Counted from the stretch's first letter, positions 23,469-52,366 are shown. The stretch: 64,000 bases of DNA from Chromobotia macracanthus (GCA_036877525.1 JAZGTH010000116.1:1116001-1180000), one strand, 5' to 3'. The notes: generated from the sequence alone by a model not told the origin. Made by a program: numbers and translations.

Positions 23469-25268
23469 ATGATAACATTACTCGATAAATTATCACCTGA
23501 AGAATGCCCCAAAGTAAGTACCAGCCGTCCAGTATTTCTTATAGTATTAATCAAATAACATAGATGTACACTTTGTAGGTGATTTCGATCAGGGAGTAAC
23601 TCCCTTTGCAATCTGCAAATAAATATACCTCAGAAACGTATAGCAATCCCTTTGCAATCGTCTATGCAACACAGTAGCATTGTTTTGTCATTCGTGAAAT
23701 TACTTTTCATTTTATTTAATTCTCTAACTGGTGGATGGTGCTTTGCATGCAGACTAGAGTACTGTAAGGTGTGCGCTTCTGCTATACGTTTCTGAGGTGT
23801 ATCTATTTGGTCATTTGGTCTCCATAACAAAAAAATAAAGTAATACAATCATAATAATAATAAAACCAACATAATAATCATTAAATCCTCATTTAGTTGA
23901 TTATGCGTTAGTAATTATATTAATTGTTAATAGAGTGATTTATCAATATGACGGAGTTTTTCTGTCCCTTCTCAGCTCATTCACAGGGTCGTGGATGAAG
24001 TTTGCGGGCGGCGTGGTCCGAGGCGAGCAGATTACGGTGACAGATGGAGTTTGACAGAATGGATGGATTTGATGAAGAGTCTCTCGTCTTTCATCCGCTT
24101 TACTGTAGGGAGAGGATGCTCAGACCAAGAGGTGAGTGAACGAGCATCTGAACAGACCTACAAACATCGAGTTCACTGCGGATTCAATTACATCAAGTGT
24201 TAAATAAGATTAAAGTTACCAGGTGAATAAGTTAAAGTAGATTTCAACACATTTATTTTGCCAAATATACTATTCTCTTTGGCTGGGTTGATTAAACAGG
24301 CATCTTCCAAACCCATATGGTGTTGATTTTCAATGAGTAACAAAAGAACATTTTTTATGCATTTGTGCATGAGTACAGTTTGGTTTTCCAGATGAGCTGT
24401 CAATTACATAGTCTTGCCAATCACATTTTTCAGAAATATTTGGCTCCTGAATGCTATGGTTGAACAATAATTAAACAAAGTACGCCAAAAAGGCTGTATG
24501 AAAGTTCTTTCCCAAATAAAACAACATCAGACATAGACTTTAATGACATGACAATGAGTAAATTTTGGGTCACTTTTGGGTTATTTAATATACATTTGGG
24601 TATGCTTTGATTGAAAGTGGACAGGTATGAAGTTCTGCTTAATTGTTTATTCTGACTGCACATTTTCTATTTCTGTATTTTTTATATGTGTGCATGGATG
24701 TGTAGGTTCAGGAGCTTCTTAGTGATTTAGATGCCGCCCGTGCAGAGGCTGTTCTGCAGTGTGTACGGTCCAGGTTTGATGAGATCAGACATGCTTTGGT
24801 GGACAGAACCAACGCTATCTCCAGCACACAGCTACAGGACTTCAATTGGCAGATAAAGGTGCTGCAAGCACGAACATATAGACATTCATATGCAGGAGTG
24901 ATATTCATTGTTTATCCATTCATTTTTCTCCATTTGTTAAAATGTTGCTTTCTTCCCCTTGTTGTTTTGTTACTCTCCAATTTACTCTAGCTGGCATTGT
25001 CTAGTGATAAGCTTTCGGCTTTAAACACTCCTCTGCTCAATCTTAGTCTGGATTTGAAAGATAATGGAATTCAGAGATCGGCAAACATAGAAATGAACAA
25101 AGAGGAGCTACAAACACTCATCAGTGCACTAGAGGCAGCTAATAAGGTAATTCAGTCTTTACCAACAAACAAAATGTGTAATGAAGTTTTTTAATATACA
25201 ACAGCATCCAGTACACACAGCTTTGCTGACACACTGTTCTATTTTAGGTGGTGCTACAATTGAAATGA
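23469..25268 (+). CDS. commd8: COMMD8, COMM domain-containing protein 8
   Basis: Subunit of the COMMD ring of the Commander/CCC complex, which supports endosomal retrieval of membrane cargo and has been linked to NF-kB control. Five exons: 23469-23513, 23976-24131, 24706-24858, 24991-25146 and 25248-25268. All are GT-AG and each is a multiple of three, giving 176 aa (human 183). The N-terminal part is helical (LLDKLSPEECPK, then WSLTEWMDLMKSLSSFIRF). Residues about 100-176 form the COMM domain: ISSTQLQDFNWQIKLALSSD, LNTPLLNLSLDLKDNG, MNKEELQTLISALEAANKVV, ending LQLK. The Trp in QDFNWQIK is the family signature. The first ATG (23469) opens the frame. Candidate poly(A) signals AATAAA are at 25704 and 25887. 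No oddities were seen. Confidence 0.93.
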
Positions 25269-28144
25269 CCAACCAACTGAGACCAACCAGTATTTTCTCT
25301 CCTTGTTCTTTGCCATTATACCTTCAGAGAGAGGAACCCTGATGTCTGTATTATGAGACAATGCCTGCTTGCATACCAGCAAACATGAACTTTACACAGA
25401 GAACCTGGAAATGATAGCTCTATCTATGAGATATTCTCACAGAGCTTAGAAGACTATGAATATTTTTGTTCGGCAGGCTCCATAATTATGGGCCGGAATT
25501 GACTGGTTAGAGGTACCATATGACTCATTCGTAATCCTGATTAATAAGTCAAATCTTAGGTGCCCAGTCTGCACATTAACATTGATGTATGCTAAATCAA
25601 GTTTGCCTAATTCTTTGTAGTATGGATAAAATTCTGTCCTCATTACTGGCTGATCGACCTATTAAGAGGGCTGAGGGCAGTCCGTTTGTAAGAGCATCCC
25701 TTAAATAAAGAAGCATACAAAATGTTTTGATTCAGTTCATAGTTCTGTGTCCAGCATTGATTGTTACACACACATTTAATATGCGCTCATACTGCAACAA
25801 AACTTGCAAGTACAAAATCGGCCACATTATGACTTATTTGGTGAGATTTTTTTATTTGAGTTCCTTCAAAATGTCTAGGATTTAAAATAAAGTATCCTTT
25901 GTGCTTACAGTCCTCAGATACACACAGTCAGTCATTCTCTTACAATACACTCCTTTATGAGAGAGCACAGACCAATAGCATAAGTGCAGTTACATAAATC
26001 ATATGCTGTTAATGATTCTGAGAAGATACTGTTCAAAAAATATTCAAAAAATAAGATTTTGTTTTTGGCATTTGCTGTTGTAGGCCAAAACACCTTCTAA
26101 GAGTGATAAATGGCCTATCAAAAACCTTAGTTTTACTTTTGTGGTTGTATATTCATGCTGATTTTCGCTAGAGCAAATCTAAATATGCTTTGTTTATACA
26201 TTTCCATTCTTGAGACCAGTTTGATTAGTGTAAATGTAAAGCTACATAAAATCACTTCACTCTGGATCAATAACCAAGCTGATTATCTGCCAGGCAGATT
26301 GTCACTGAAATACTAGAGTGTTGCAATGCAAGCGAAGTATTTACATGCCACTGTATGTAATTATATAGCTGATTATACAGTATCAATGCAGGGCATTAGA
26401 AAAGCCCTTGAAAGAACCCTTTCTTTTGATTACATAACTGTGATTCCCCAGCATAATCACTGTTCTCTAGAAAAGTGGAAATTCATTCAGAATAACTATA
26501 CTCTGCTGTTGTATGTGAAACCCTGTAAAATTTATGATTTGTTTTCTTAAAAGGCACAAGTTTAGCCATAAAGATAAATTGCCATTATTGTGAGCTTGGA
26601 TAATACATAACTCACAGTGAATATGTTTAAAGCTATATGCATATGTGTACTGTAAGCTAAATACATGGAACGCCTGTACTTTATAAATAGTTATATATTA
26701 ACAATGCCCATATCTAGGTCAAAGCTATATTCTGATTACTAGTGTCAGAAAGTTAAATTGCAATGCCTTGTTTACAATAACGCCAAATATTGGATGAAAG
26801 AGACAACATAGTATTTTCCTAAAACCTCTTTTCTTGTAACCTCTTGCTAATGAATCAAGTCAGAATTTTTCACAGAGGCCTATAACATAGAAAAGTCAAC
26901 TACCACTTTAAATGAAAAGAAAAAGCAGGATTTCTGGGCTCATAAAAAGGTACACAAGATCATCATTATGTTTAAATACCTGATATGTTGTAATGTACTG
27001 ATTTATATATTGTGAGAATGTTTAACTCATTGAATTCCTGCTTGTCTTATGTTGCTGTACAGAGTCTAAAATCTATGCTGGGCACTACATTAGCAGGAAT
27101 TGATTTAAAGCACAAAATGTGTGTTAGGTCACACATAGACACTGGTACACATACACACACAAAAGCTACTTTATCTTAGAAGGTGTAATCTTAACCAAGC
27201 CCTGTAAACACAAATGCCATTTAATGCAGGATAAGGTCAATTGGCACCATTTGCAGGATAATGTTGCTTACCAAAGAAAATAACTTAGGCTCATCTTCAG
27301 TTGTTGTTTTTCAAAAGTATACACACCATGAATAAAACAGGCCAGCGTTTCTTTAGGGTTGACTAGCAGAAGTGTTATGTTGAAATTATGTTTTGTGCAG
27401 AAATGGTTTTGTAAAGCACTTACAAAATGAAGTCTTAAATAAAGCCTGTTCATTATTTGAGCTATAATGTTGTTCTTTGATCTAAATTGTTCTTTGCTGT
27501 ACTACTGGACTCCATTGTAATTCTGTTTTGTGATGTAATTCCTGTGGGTGGATATTGTTCCAGTAAACAGTGCTTTACAGGTAGTTACGTCACATTTCAT
27601 GTTCCTTTCTGGTATCTTTATGTCTGATGTCATTTATGGCTGAACTATCCTTTCAACTTGCAATTATCCCAGGACATTCCTTTACAACCTTCATCATATG
27701 CAAGCCAAATGATAAGAATAACCTCCAAATGTTGTTTCACATAGAGGTGCAGTGCAGCCATGCAAGTTGTTTGCTGGGAAAGCGTCTCTTCCACCTATTG
27801 TGAGGTTATAGAAACCTCTGCAGTCAGGTCTCACATGAAGCTGATTCCAAAGAAGCATGTGCAGAAATTCAGTGACAATTCCAAAGTAATATGTACTATA
27901 CAATTAACATTAAGCAATGAAAGTTAGGTAATCATATCAACGTAATTTTTTTAATAATCTAAATGTTTTAATATAGATTTGAAGTGTATATATGTTTATT
28001 TAATATCTATTAAATAAACAATTTAAGGACAAGGGCTATCTATATAATGCACCTTTTCGTCCTGTCTGACTGAAAGTCCCGACCAAAAGTAGGATAAGAG
28101 TTTGACCTGATGTGTGGATGGCTGAGTTGAGTTAGTACTGCCCC
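25269..28144. other. Intergenic: commd8 3' UTR and gabrb1 3' UTR (convergent)
   Basis: commd8 (plus) and gabrb1 (minus) converge here. The commd8 3' UTR may end near 25.73 or 25.91 kb (AATAAA at 25704 and 25887). A TTTATT at 27995 could serve the gabrb1 minus-strand poly(A) signal. The rest is AT-rich with no exon-like frames, repeats or RNA genes that I can support. Confidence 0.5.
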
Positions 28145-41898
<13,754 letters not shown>

Positions 41899-42480
41899 CG
41901 AAGGAGAAAAACGGCGATCGAAGCAGCAAACTTAGTCTGAAGCAGCGGTCCCGCAATTTCAACTACACTGCAACGCATGCGCGACTATGTGGCAAACATC
42001 AAAATAACGAAACGCAAAGAAATGAACAACTCTAACGAAATCCAAAGTGGCAGGGTGAGAGCGTGCCAGAGGTGTCGGGCTCCCCGGTGCTGATGCTGCG
42101 GTCGACGAGGTCGCGAAGATGCTGCGTGCGAAGCGTATCAGTATGCCGGTCAGATCCCATCGCCCCTGGCGCGCTGTGCTCCAGCAGGTCAGCGGACACG
42201 ACAGCTCATGGCAGTCCTCTGAACATACAGTCGCTTTGGAGATTATTTACCAGTCCTTTCTGCGCACCTAGATAGTGGTTTCGATCCGTAGCCTCATGAA
42301 CTGCGCATTTTGTGTTGGAGGTGTGCGTACCTGGGCGACTCGACTCAAGAGTTTCTTCGCGCCGTCTTTCAATTCGCCCAGCATCACGCGTCGGAGACAG
42401 AGTAAATTATTTGTAAGAAACGCGGAAAACGCATTAAAACAGCAGGGACCGCGAAAAACGCATTAATATGTGGAGACTTG

Positions 42481-45400
42481 CACGAATAATTCATGCGTCG
42501 GGAAGGACAGGGCGCATGATTGGTGACTGGAGGCAAGAGCAGTCCACTGTGGATTTATAAAGTATAAGATAAAGAGGACTGTGTTCTGTTCCTACAGAAG
42601 TTAAAACATTTAGTATCATCTATACAATTTTTTTAATTATAATTATTACCTGTAAACTTAGCCAGTCTGATTAAAATGACTAAGTTCTTTAAAATGTCGT
42701 AGGTTTAATACCAGGCTGGGAGACCCAGCTTAAAGAGTTAACAAATCATAATATATTAAGTCAGCAGGTCGATAGGAGTGTTTTTGTTGTCAGTGTAAAA
42801 GTTACGTGCTTTGGTGTAAAACAATAGTACAGTACTGCGCTGTACATTTAAGTATTTTGCTTTAAGAATATTTTGTTTTTGGGACAAAGATTCCCACCTA
42901 AATTAAATAAAGCTTCTGCCTTATACCATTCGTTTAATTTTTCCAATAAAATGTAGTGTGAAATGGCCTACTGTGGTGCCATCATGTGGATTTTCGTTGA
43001 AGTGCCAGCAATAAAATGCAACAGTGACTGCTTTATTTCCATTTACATTATATAATAACACCACAACAAGGTCAACAAAGCAGCTTAAAAAATAGAAACA
43101 GTGTCGATGCAGTAGTTAGACTTTCAGTCAAAAACGTCTGCTAAATTACAATATAATCGCTGTACAATATAATACGCTGCTGTCAACTTTAAATTAAAGT
43201 AATTTACTGATTGCATGTCAGAATCTTGAGAAAGATTTATTGTTTATTGGAGTGAAGTCTTTGAGACATGATTGCAGGATCCTGTATTTTCCTTGGTTGC
43301 ATGCTCATCCAAGGCATATAGGACTTGTGCAAAGAGCCCTCAAAAAGACCATTTAGGTTGAGTTTAGCACAAAGTCCAGACCAGAAAAAAATTAGTTCTG
43401 GGAAGAGCAGGAAGAGCTATCTTCAGGGCCAGAGAGCAAGCAGTGCAGCAAAGGAGCTCAGTTTGGTTTCCTGAACAAGCGATTAAAAAAATTTCAAAGA
43501 CCTTACAACAATGCAGGACAAAATTATATAGGGTGTGCCACAGCCCCCATACACCCAGTACTGAGTGGGCCCTCTTCATCACAGGTCCTGTGGCAGGTTT
43601 CTCTGTTGGCCCCCTTGATGATCACCCTGTCCCAACCTCTAGTTATTTGCACCCCCTGGCACTAAATGTACAGGACAGTCCCACACGTTTGATACCTCAT
43701 AAAAACCTGTTAATTAGATCATCAAATAAAGTCAGTATGTGATGTTTCACAGAGAGAATTTTTTACGGTTGTAAGATTTATATTTACAGGAAGAAAAATT
43801 ATGTTCCAATGGGCTACAAAAAAATAAATATGTATTTTTTACAAAACAAATTTTAATATCTTTTCAAGTTAATTTATTTTGTTTTAATGTCAGGATCCTG
43901 GCAAGATAATCTAGAAACTCAGAAACAGGAAGCCAGGACCCTGGCATTTAAGGATGTTTAATTGTTAAAAAACAGATAAACATACTGATGATAAAGTGTT
44001 TTTTTGTCATGTTTACACTTGATTATTCGCGCACACACACACACACAAACTCACAGTGATGTAGTGTGTGCCTGTAGTAGTGTGCCTGACACTAGATATC
44101 ACATTAACTCAAACATTGGCAAAGAATCAATGCAGAGTCACATTCACCTCCTACACCTCACAGTATGGCTCATCACGCCTTACTAAGAAGCAGCTCTCAT
44201 ACTGTGAAAACCATAGACAGCACACATAACTGCACCCTGTGAGAGAGTAACATGCACCATCTTCATCATTTACCTGCTGCCTCTCCTCATTCGCTTTCAA
44301 TAGGCTGTGGTGTTGTTGAATCAGGGACACCACTACAGTGCTCACTAGAGGATCGACAAATCTAAAGGTTCACAGAAAAGGTAGACCAGTTTTCATGGCA
44401 CTTCCATAACATATTTTTACAGATCTACTGCATGGAGCAAATCATTGCCCGGGTTATGTTGCATTTTCCACGTATCGGGTTCTGTCTACGGTCTACATAT
44501 GCATATATATCTAAACAAACAGCTATATTATGCATTATTTACTCATATGTTTTTATCAGAACAAAAACACCGAAGGACAACATCTAGTAGCCCGATTATA
44601 AGATAAAGCTTTCAACACTGCAGTGGTGACACTAGGGGGAGATCCTGGCAAAGTAATACATTTGTAATTTCTGACTAGGACACAAATACAACAGAATCAT
44701 TCTGAGAGGAAGAGAGAATGTGACAGTTAAGACAACAAGATACCCTGAATCTAATTACATTATTTTCAGTCTATATAGTAGATGTATGTATGTAGTGAGT
44801 GTAGTAAAACAACAAGTAAACGTTTACTGTAAACTACATCCCCAAAGACAGAGTCCCTCATGTGTATAACTAAAGAACTAAATTCTCCCTTGCGCCATCA
44901 TTTTCCTGGTTGCATTCCCACCTGCATTAGGAAAACAGGAAGTGATGTAAGCATTTCTTGGTACCTTACACTTAAAAAGAGATGTCCTGTGCATCGTTTT
45001 CAGGTGTTTTTTGGTTTAATTTTTGAATTTGATGATTCCTCAGCCTTCGTGACCTTGTGGGATTAGAAAAGTATCCATAGTCTCAGTGGAAGCAGTAAAC
45101 CATCCAGGTATTTTTTGCATACCTTTTTTTGCTACTGAAGGTGTGAGCTACTAATTTTGCATACTGATATAGTATGGACACAGGGAGTGTTGTTGTACTT
45201 ACAAAGATCCAAAGGATTGTGTTCTCAGCTTTGTTTAATTCGCCGGTAAACCGTATCACAGATGGGTAGTTTATACAATCAAGATTACATCAGTTGCAAA
45301 TTCTAAAGATGGATTTATTGCTATCAATCAGATCACTATTGTTTATTTAACTTACAATGCCTACAGAATTTGGTTACTGCATTGAATGTTACAGACAGGA

Positions 45401-47308
45401 AACAGAACAGAACATGTGTTGTCTTTGTTTAAAATTAAGTAAATATGCTTTAAAATGATCAAATAGAGCTTCATCAGGCAATTATCCAGCATAAAAACCC
45501 AGTGGGTTAGTTCTGGCCCTCCGTTCTGTATTTGTTCAGTCTATGAAGCTTCTGTTGCTTCAATAGATTACTGCATGGACCGCTGTGACTTGCTTTTATA
45601 TGGGCCTAGACAGAGGTAAGAAAGTTCTGCCAATCATTCTGAACATCCCCTATCAGGTTTAAAGGACAAATGTGTTTGTGTATTGTGCTTCTGTGATATA
45701 TGACAGATGTCAGATTATGTGCTGGCAATAGTTCAATGAGGTGGCAGGGCTTGCTGTTGCTATGGTGACATGCCAGTGGTCTGTTTATGGGCTGTCTGAC
45801 CCTATTTTAGATGAAGTCTTAGTACACTCATGCACATACATAAATCATTTAGTGACACTTGTTAATACTGCTGATCTAATCCAACATCAAAAGATGTTTT
45901 GGATAATAGATGCGATATGATTAAGTTGTGCCCTGGCTAGAACAAATGGAAATCAGCCCAATTTGGTATGGCAAGTAAGCGCATGCAGGCTTTCCTCAGA
46001 TTGATAGTTATGCCCGTTTTTAATAGAAAATGTTCTTTGCCCTTATTGCTTGGCAGACAAACTTCAGATAAAGAATCAAGGCTCGAGCTTTGTCATACTT
46101 AAAAGAAGACTGTGCGTAAATGAGACTCTTATTCAAGATTGATTGTTCACCATGCAATATGAAACTACTGAATACTCTAGTGAAATTACTACACTGTCCT
46201 GGTCAGAATGAATGGACGCATATTGCAAGATAGACCAGTGTTAAGGTCATTGTTAGTCAGATGGGACAGCTGCCATATTGCCTTGTTGGGTAAGATCCAA
46301 AAAAATGAAATCTCGAGGGCACATCATACTGCGGATAATAAAACTTGCACATCTGAGCCAAAAAAAATGAATGGACAACTCTATGAATTGTACTCGTATT
46401 TTTCTTGTGGTACTATGAAATTCTTTCAGTCAATATCAGGATTAACAGTGGGAAGCTTAACATACATCGTAAAGCTACACTTTCTATTGTTTATATTATA
46501 TATTCATATATTTATATACATTTATATATATTATATAAGTCTAACATGGAGGGACAACTATATGTTTACCATGTGACTTCATTAGTATACTGATTTCCCC
46601 AAAAAGTGTACATTGTGGCTCTGTGGTGCACTACATTGCTCTATTTGGTTGAGCATCCTAACCAGTCAGCTTTGGTCAACCACTGGTATGAGTTTGGGGT
46701 GGGACTATGTACCTCACTGATCAATGAAAGACAAGAGAGAGAAGCTTTTAGAAACACTTGTTTTTGCAGTTCATTTTAGTGACACTAGCATCACATAAAT
46801 TACACCTTAAAATTTAAAAACAATTAAGGGCTGGACCCTTAATTATTTTATGTTATAAATGCCTTTTGTCAAGTTTATTTTATGGTAAAAGTGAAGTCGA
46901 GAGACATAAGTGTTCTCACAGATGTGTGCAAACACACACACACAGTCTTTGTGTTTTGTGCAGGCCATTTTGATCATCAGACATCATTTTCTCAAGACTG
47001 TGAATAGGCTTGTGTGTGGTTGTGTGCGTGAGGGGGCTTTTTACTATAGAAAAAGGTTCCCATGATCTTTAGATGATAGCCAGTAGTCCATTTGTGCTGT
47101 TAGGGTGTCCACAGCAAATAACACTGTGTTTTAAGGGTAGATGGAAAAGCCTACCATCTTCACAGCCTCCATTTCAGTCTGAGTGATGGAGAGAGAGGGG
47201 GAACAAGAGAGAAAAAGAGAAAAAGAGAAACACTGAACAATTCCAAATGCTACAAGTGCAGTAGATTTACTGACCCATGACCCACTGCACTCACAATATC
47301 GACACACA

Positions 47309-47347
<39 letters not shown>

Positions 47348-50300
47348 CACTCACTCTCTTTTCTCTTCTCCCTTGCTGTCTTTAGTTTCCTTGCTTCTGG
47401 TGTTTCTGTCTGTGTGTTTGGTATATTTAGTTTATTTTGCATTGTTTATTTTCGTTTTGTAACAAAAAGTCTGATGTCAGGGCTGGGGGGATGATAAGAT
47501 TGGATGGAGCTCAAGAAAACCTGTGAACAGTTGTTCTTCAGACCGCTGATGACCGCCGTGATTTGTCATATGCATTTTGTTTAGGTGACCGGTTATTATA
47601 GGTTTATCGTTTATCATTTGTTTTGAGCATCTCAAACGATAGCACGGCCCTGAGCTGCTCATGAGTTTGGGCTGATGTATTTTTGGGTTACCATGGAAAT
47701 CATGTGCATCCGTATGTGATGCACATCTGAAATTAGGAGGCAAAATTCTCTGGGTTTGGTGTTTTATGAGCTTAAATTAATACACATTTTTAAGTTTGTA
47801 ATCTTGATTATTTTCTCGTCCTAAATCCTTTTCTTCCCATACAAAACATTTCTGACAGAAATACTGTATCAGCCTATGAGTTTACAAACTGAGGTCAAAC
47901 ACACACACACACACACATACACAAGTGGAGACTGTTATAACACACTTAAGCATCAGTCAAGAAGCAAATGGTACATGAATAAGACATGTAGGCCTCTAGG
48001 ATAGCATCAGACCAAAGTACTGACAAAAAGCTGGACCCACATCTCTACAAGAACACTGAGGACAAACCACTTACATTTTAAACCCACTCATGTCCGTAAG
48101 AATGTGTGTTTTTAGAAGTGGGTGTTCGTATTGGTGTATATATGTTTAAATAAGCCGTGGGGAAATGTGTGGACATTTTGTGTCATTGCGCACATAAATC
48201 TGTGCTGCCCGTCTCTCTTCTCAAATATACAAATCCAAAGCAGAATTTGTACAGTGCACTGAATCATGCAGTGCTTTTGTCTTAGTAGACTCATGGCAAC
48301 TGTGATTGATGAGTATTTTTATGATTATGCTAATGTCACTGTCAAATATTTATGGGGATAGCAGCAATACACTGCTGCAATACAAAGTTTCCTTCAAACT
48401 AAAGAGGAATTGAGCCCTGACACACTGCAGCACTGTTTTCAAATCTGTTTCATCGTATAGTGTGTGTCCACCCTGACCTATCAGTACCGCTTCTTCAAAT
48501 CCAAATCAGAAATGTGTTCTTTTTAACTCATATTGTCCAGGATCATTTAGTATTATCATTCTTTTTTTTAAATAGCTGTTACAACAATGATTTAAACTTA
48601 AAAACAATTGATACTTTGTGTGCAAACCAGACTAAGTAGCTTCAAAATGTTGTTTTCCTTCCCTGAATAGTAACTTACCAAGTACCAAGTACCAAAGTAC
48701 CAAGTTGTCTTGATACCTCCAAGGAAAGAGACCATTCTGGTTGAAATTTACTGCCCCTCTCCCACTAAGAGCCAGAAGCACTAGATTGTGTAGTGTTTTG
48801 TGTCAGTGGAATTTCAAATAAGTTTGAGGTGGCAATAAACAGGTAAATTTCAGTGTTGTTTGTTTGCTCACAGAGGAGTGATGCAGTAGGAGTCCTTCAT
48901 TTCCGCCATCAAATCAGACGTGTATAAAATTACTTCCTGAGGAAGCTGCTGATTAAAACATCTCCATGAGTGCATGTGAATGCATGCTAGTTATCTGCTC
49001 TCTCTCTCTCTGTCTCACTCTTTCTGCTGAAATCTTTATCAGTTCCACACTCTTCAGTCATTATAGCATCATTTATTCAGGCTGATAGCTTACCACTGAT
49101 GGCTTACCACAAATGGGCACCACTTCTATCTATAGAAGAAATTCAGATTCTGTTCATCCATCTGCAGGGTTCTTATACAGAACACATATTTTTACTCACA
49201 CTGAAACATGTAAGATTAATGTGTGAATAAAACAGATCTAAGATGCTTTTAAAGATGTGTGCAACAATAAAGTGTGTAATTGTAAAAATAATGCTTACAA
49301 ATGTAATTGAATACAAAAAGATAAAAATGTACCAATCCAAACAACTGAAAGCCTAGTAGGTCATGTATGTGGTCCTTTATGAATCACTGCACTCTCCAGT
49401 GCTGACAGCTGTGTAAGTCTGATGTGATGTGAATCTGGTCTTTCACATGAATGACTCTGAAACATTATGAATGTATTTTTTTTGTATTACACAACATGCT
49501 ACACAATGTTTAATGTGTTGTACAGTATATGTACATTCCAAAAAATCATTTTGTAATCAGTTTTTTAAGAATTAAGGTATTCTACACCCATTGGAAAATT
49601 GTCTTATTCTAAACATAAAAATGTAGTTTTAGAAAAATAAACTTTTTTACTGGAAAAAGTAAAAGGCCTTTAGCTATTAAAAGACAAATATACTTGACAA
49701 ATATCTAGTCTGTCCAGTGTGAATACCTAGTGTGTGTGTGTGTGTGAGCACACACATATGAATTACATTTTTTGTAATTCAAAAAAGTGCTAAACCACAA
49801 CAGGCCTTTAGGTTTACCTCAAGATTTCCTCAGAAATCTAAACATCAAAAAATTGTGTGTGTGTTCTGTGATGTGAAACAGTTTTGGATATTTCACTTTA
49901 TCAGGAATCTTGACGGTGGCCATCTGTGCCTATTATACACTACAGAGCTCTTGGGACAATGAGCAGGGGAACAAATGTTCACATTGTGTGTGCGTGTGTG
50001 TATAGTATGTGTTCACACTGCGCTAGTCATATTAATGTGTGTCCAGGCATTTTTCTCACTTCAGGAGGCTTATTTGTCCAAACAATCAAATTTTCCTTCC
50101 CCCAAATAACTCTCGAGAGGAATGACATCACAAACACAGAACTATAGTTTTGTTTCCGTGTGTTTGCAGTGCTGACTTGCAGTGCTGAATCTAGCACCTG
50201 ATTAACAAAAGTGCTAGAATTATTTTTTACCATGACTCTGACCAGTCTGACCTTTAATGTGTAGTAGACAGCCTATTAAGCCAATTTGTTAATGATTTTT

Positions 50301-51900
50301 TCCTAGAACATCAAATGAAAATTAGTAAAATGATTCAAGGAACCAGTTAATCAACAATGATGATTAGAGCTGCAATTAGAGCACGGCTTCAAAGTGGATG
50401 TAAATGCAACATAAAAGCAGTTCATATGAGTCTGTTGTGAGTCTTTAAAAGCTCTCGTGGGTTTTCATAATTTACACTAGTCCTTGTTTGATAATGAGTT
50501 CCTGTCTGGCAGTAGTGAGAGTGTGTGGTATGATGAATAGATCCAGGAGCATATGAGGACACTGAATGACTCATCAATAAAGATGTGCTGATCATCATGA
50601 CTCCCAAAATGTCAGTCCCAATCAGACTTTAGAAAGACGTGAGTAAGAGTCTTTCAGCAGCCAAGCAAGCCAAAGACACATATAGCAGCAAAAGAACACA
50701 AACAGGCACATATGTATAGTGAACACACATGCAGTCCAAATAAACACATGCTAGGTAAAACATGTTTAGCAGGGCATATTTACAAAAATGCCCCTGTCTA
50801 TGTGTGTGGGTGGGGGGATCTGATGGTCTCTTTTCCTGAGCATATGAGTCATGGAATTGTAAAGCTGACATTATTTGTCCCCCAAATCAATGACCCAGCA
50901 CTGAAACAAATCAACTCACCTGTCAATCTTACAGATTCACCCCATGCAGTCATCCAGCACATCACTGCTCATTTCCCCTGTTGAATCACATTCTAATGCT
51001 GTTTTTAAGTAGATGGAAGTAGTGCCCCCCTAAGCTCTGGTACAGTGTACGCAATGACGTAGGTCATTTCTGTCATATCACTTTAATGTTCAGGTGGCTC
51101 CTTTGATACATATTAGATAGTATCTATTAATATCTGTCTGCTGTTTGTTTGGTGACATTATTTTTGGAAGATCTTAGCACTGTGCCAAAATGTCTTTAAA
51201 TCTGTGCAGTTGTTCCACAATGTGTTATTGCAGCTGCTACAGAAAAGACAAATTAATTTAATATTAGAAAGTTTACATATTAAGTGTTATCACTATTTAG
51301 TTCTGTCACGCACATGCACTGTGAGGACATTGATAAATTATAATTGTATAATGAGGCTGCTTTAATTATACTGTACATACATAGTCTTTTCATAGTCTGA
51401 CAGTCCCACATATGGTGACATTGATAAGGAGTGCCATAGTGTTACTCCTAAACAAACAGATTATAATAAAAACCTTATTATCTATTATGAATATTTATCA
51501 TGTCAGTGAACTTAAAATTGTGTATTTAATGTCCTGTGCATCTGTGTGGATCTGATTTGTACATTATTGGCCATTTCTGCCACTTTGTCTAATCTGGTTT
51601 ATCATTTAAGAGCTGCTTCAGATATAAATGAGTAGTTGCAGCTGTTTTTGAGGCTGACAGTATACACTAGGGTATTATATGGTGAATAAACGAGGAACGT
51701 TTTCAGAGTCCAGCCAGCTGCATCAGAGTCACAATGCTAAGGCCTTAACAACCCCCTAATGGTCAGCAGTGATCCAATTTCACAGTAAGACCTCTTATAA
51801 ATTCCCATTTCTCCTACACTCTGATTTTTTTCTCTCACTTTCCTCTCATTTGTGACTCTGAACTCTTTTTAGTTAGTCTCTATATAATAGAGTTATAGTT
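42481..51900. other. Gene-poor interval upstream of gabrb1, left part
   Basis: About 9.4 kb searched on both strands for GABA-A alpha subunit signatures (Cys loop, TM2 TTVLTMTTLS-type segment, terminal TM4) without success. It contains microsatellites (CA near 44031 and 47898, CT at 47312-47344, GT near 49731). Short open frames, such as 43443-43742 on plus, show no family resemblance and no splice context. Distal regulatory elements of gabrb1 could be here but cannot be recognised by eye. Confidence 0.55.
47312..47344. repeat. (CT)n microsatellite
   Basis: About 16 CT dinucleotide units inside a pyrimidine-rich stretch (47308-47395). Apparent frames are Leu-Ser or Glu-Arg repeats. Confidence 0.9.
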
Positions 51901-51904
51901 TTAT

Positions 51905-52366
51905 AGTTAATAAAAAACTTTATTTTTATATAGTACTTTTAAATGTTACTTCTCAAAGCACTTTAGCACAGAAAAATATATAGATAAAAAGATAAAATAA
52001 AAGATAAAATAAATACTTGATAACAAGAGAGCAACAAGAACACATCAAAACAACATGAGAAAAAATAAAATAAAGCTTAATTTATAAATAAAAAACTTAA
52101 GAAATCACATGTGGTGAAAAGGGGGTGTTAAAAGAACATTTAAATGCACTGAAAGATGTCTAATTTCATAGTGGAGAGAATTCCAGAGTTTTGGAGCAAG
52201 GAAAGAAAAAGCCTGTGGAGAGAACTGTAATAAGCCAAGAGTCAGAGGAGCCAAGATCACGCCTTGTAGTATAGACAGGTGCCAGTCCATGCAAGGCTTT
52301 ATAAGTAAGCATAGGAATTTTTAAGTCAATTCGAAACCTGACAAGAAGCCAGTGTAGGGATTCCAA
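51905..52366 (-). pseudogene. Decayed LINE ORF2 C-terminus and 3' tail
   Basis: On the minus strand, 52166-52366 reads SLHWLLVRFRIDLKIPMLTY then KALHGLAP, and an overlapping frame reads SPQAFSFLAPKLWNSL then HYEIRHLSVHLNVL (52105-52290). These are the familiar residues after the reverse transcriptase domain of vertebrate L2/CR1/Rex-type LINEs. The two parts are in different frames, so at least one frameshift is present. The 3' side (51905-52085) has AGTGCTTTGAGAAGTAACAT and TATATAAAAATAAA tail-like sequence. The reverse transcriptase core and endonuclease are absent: a 5'-truncated dead copy. Confidence 0.75.

Noticed and set aside
43443..43742. 99-codon plus-strand frame, possible novel gene
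   Set aside because: No recognisable domain, no neighbouring exons, and overlapping frames of similar length on the other strand; most likely chance or old repeat.
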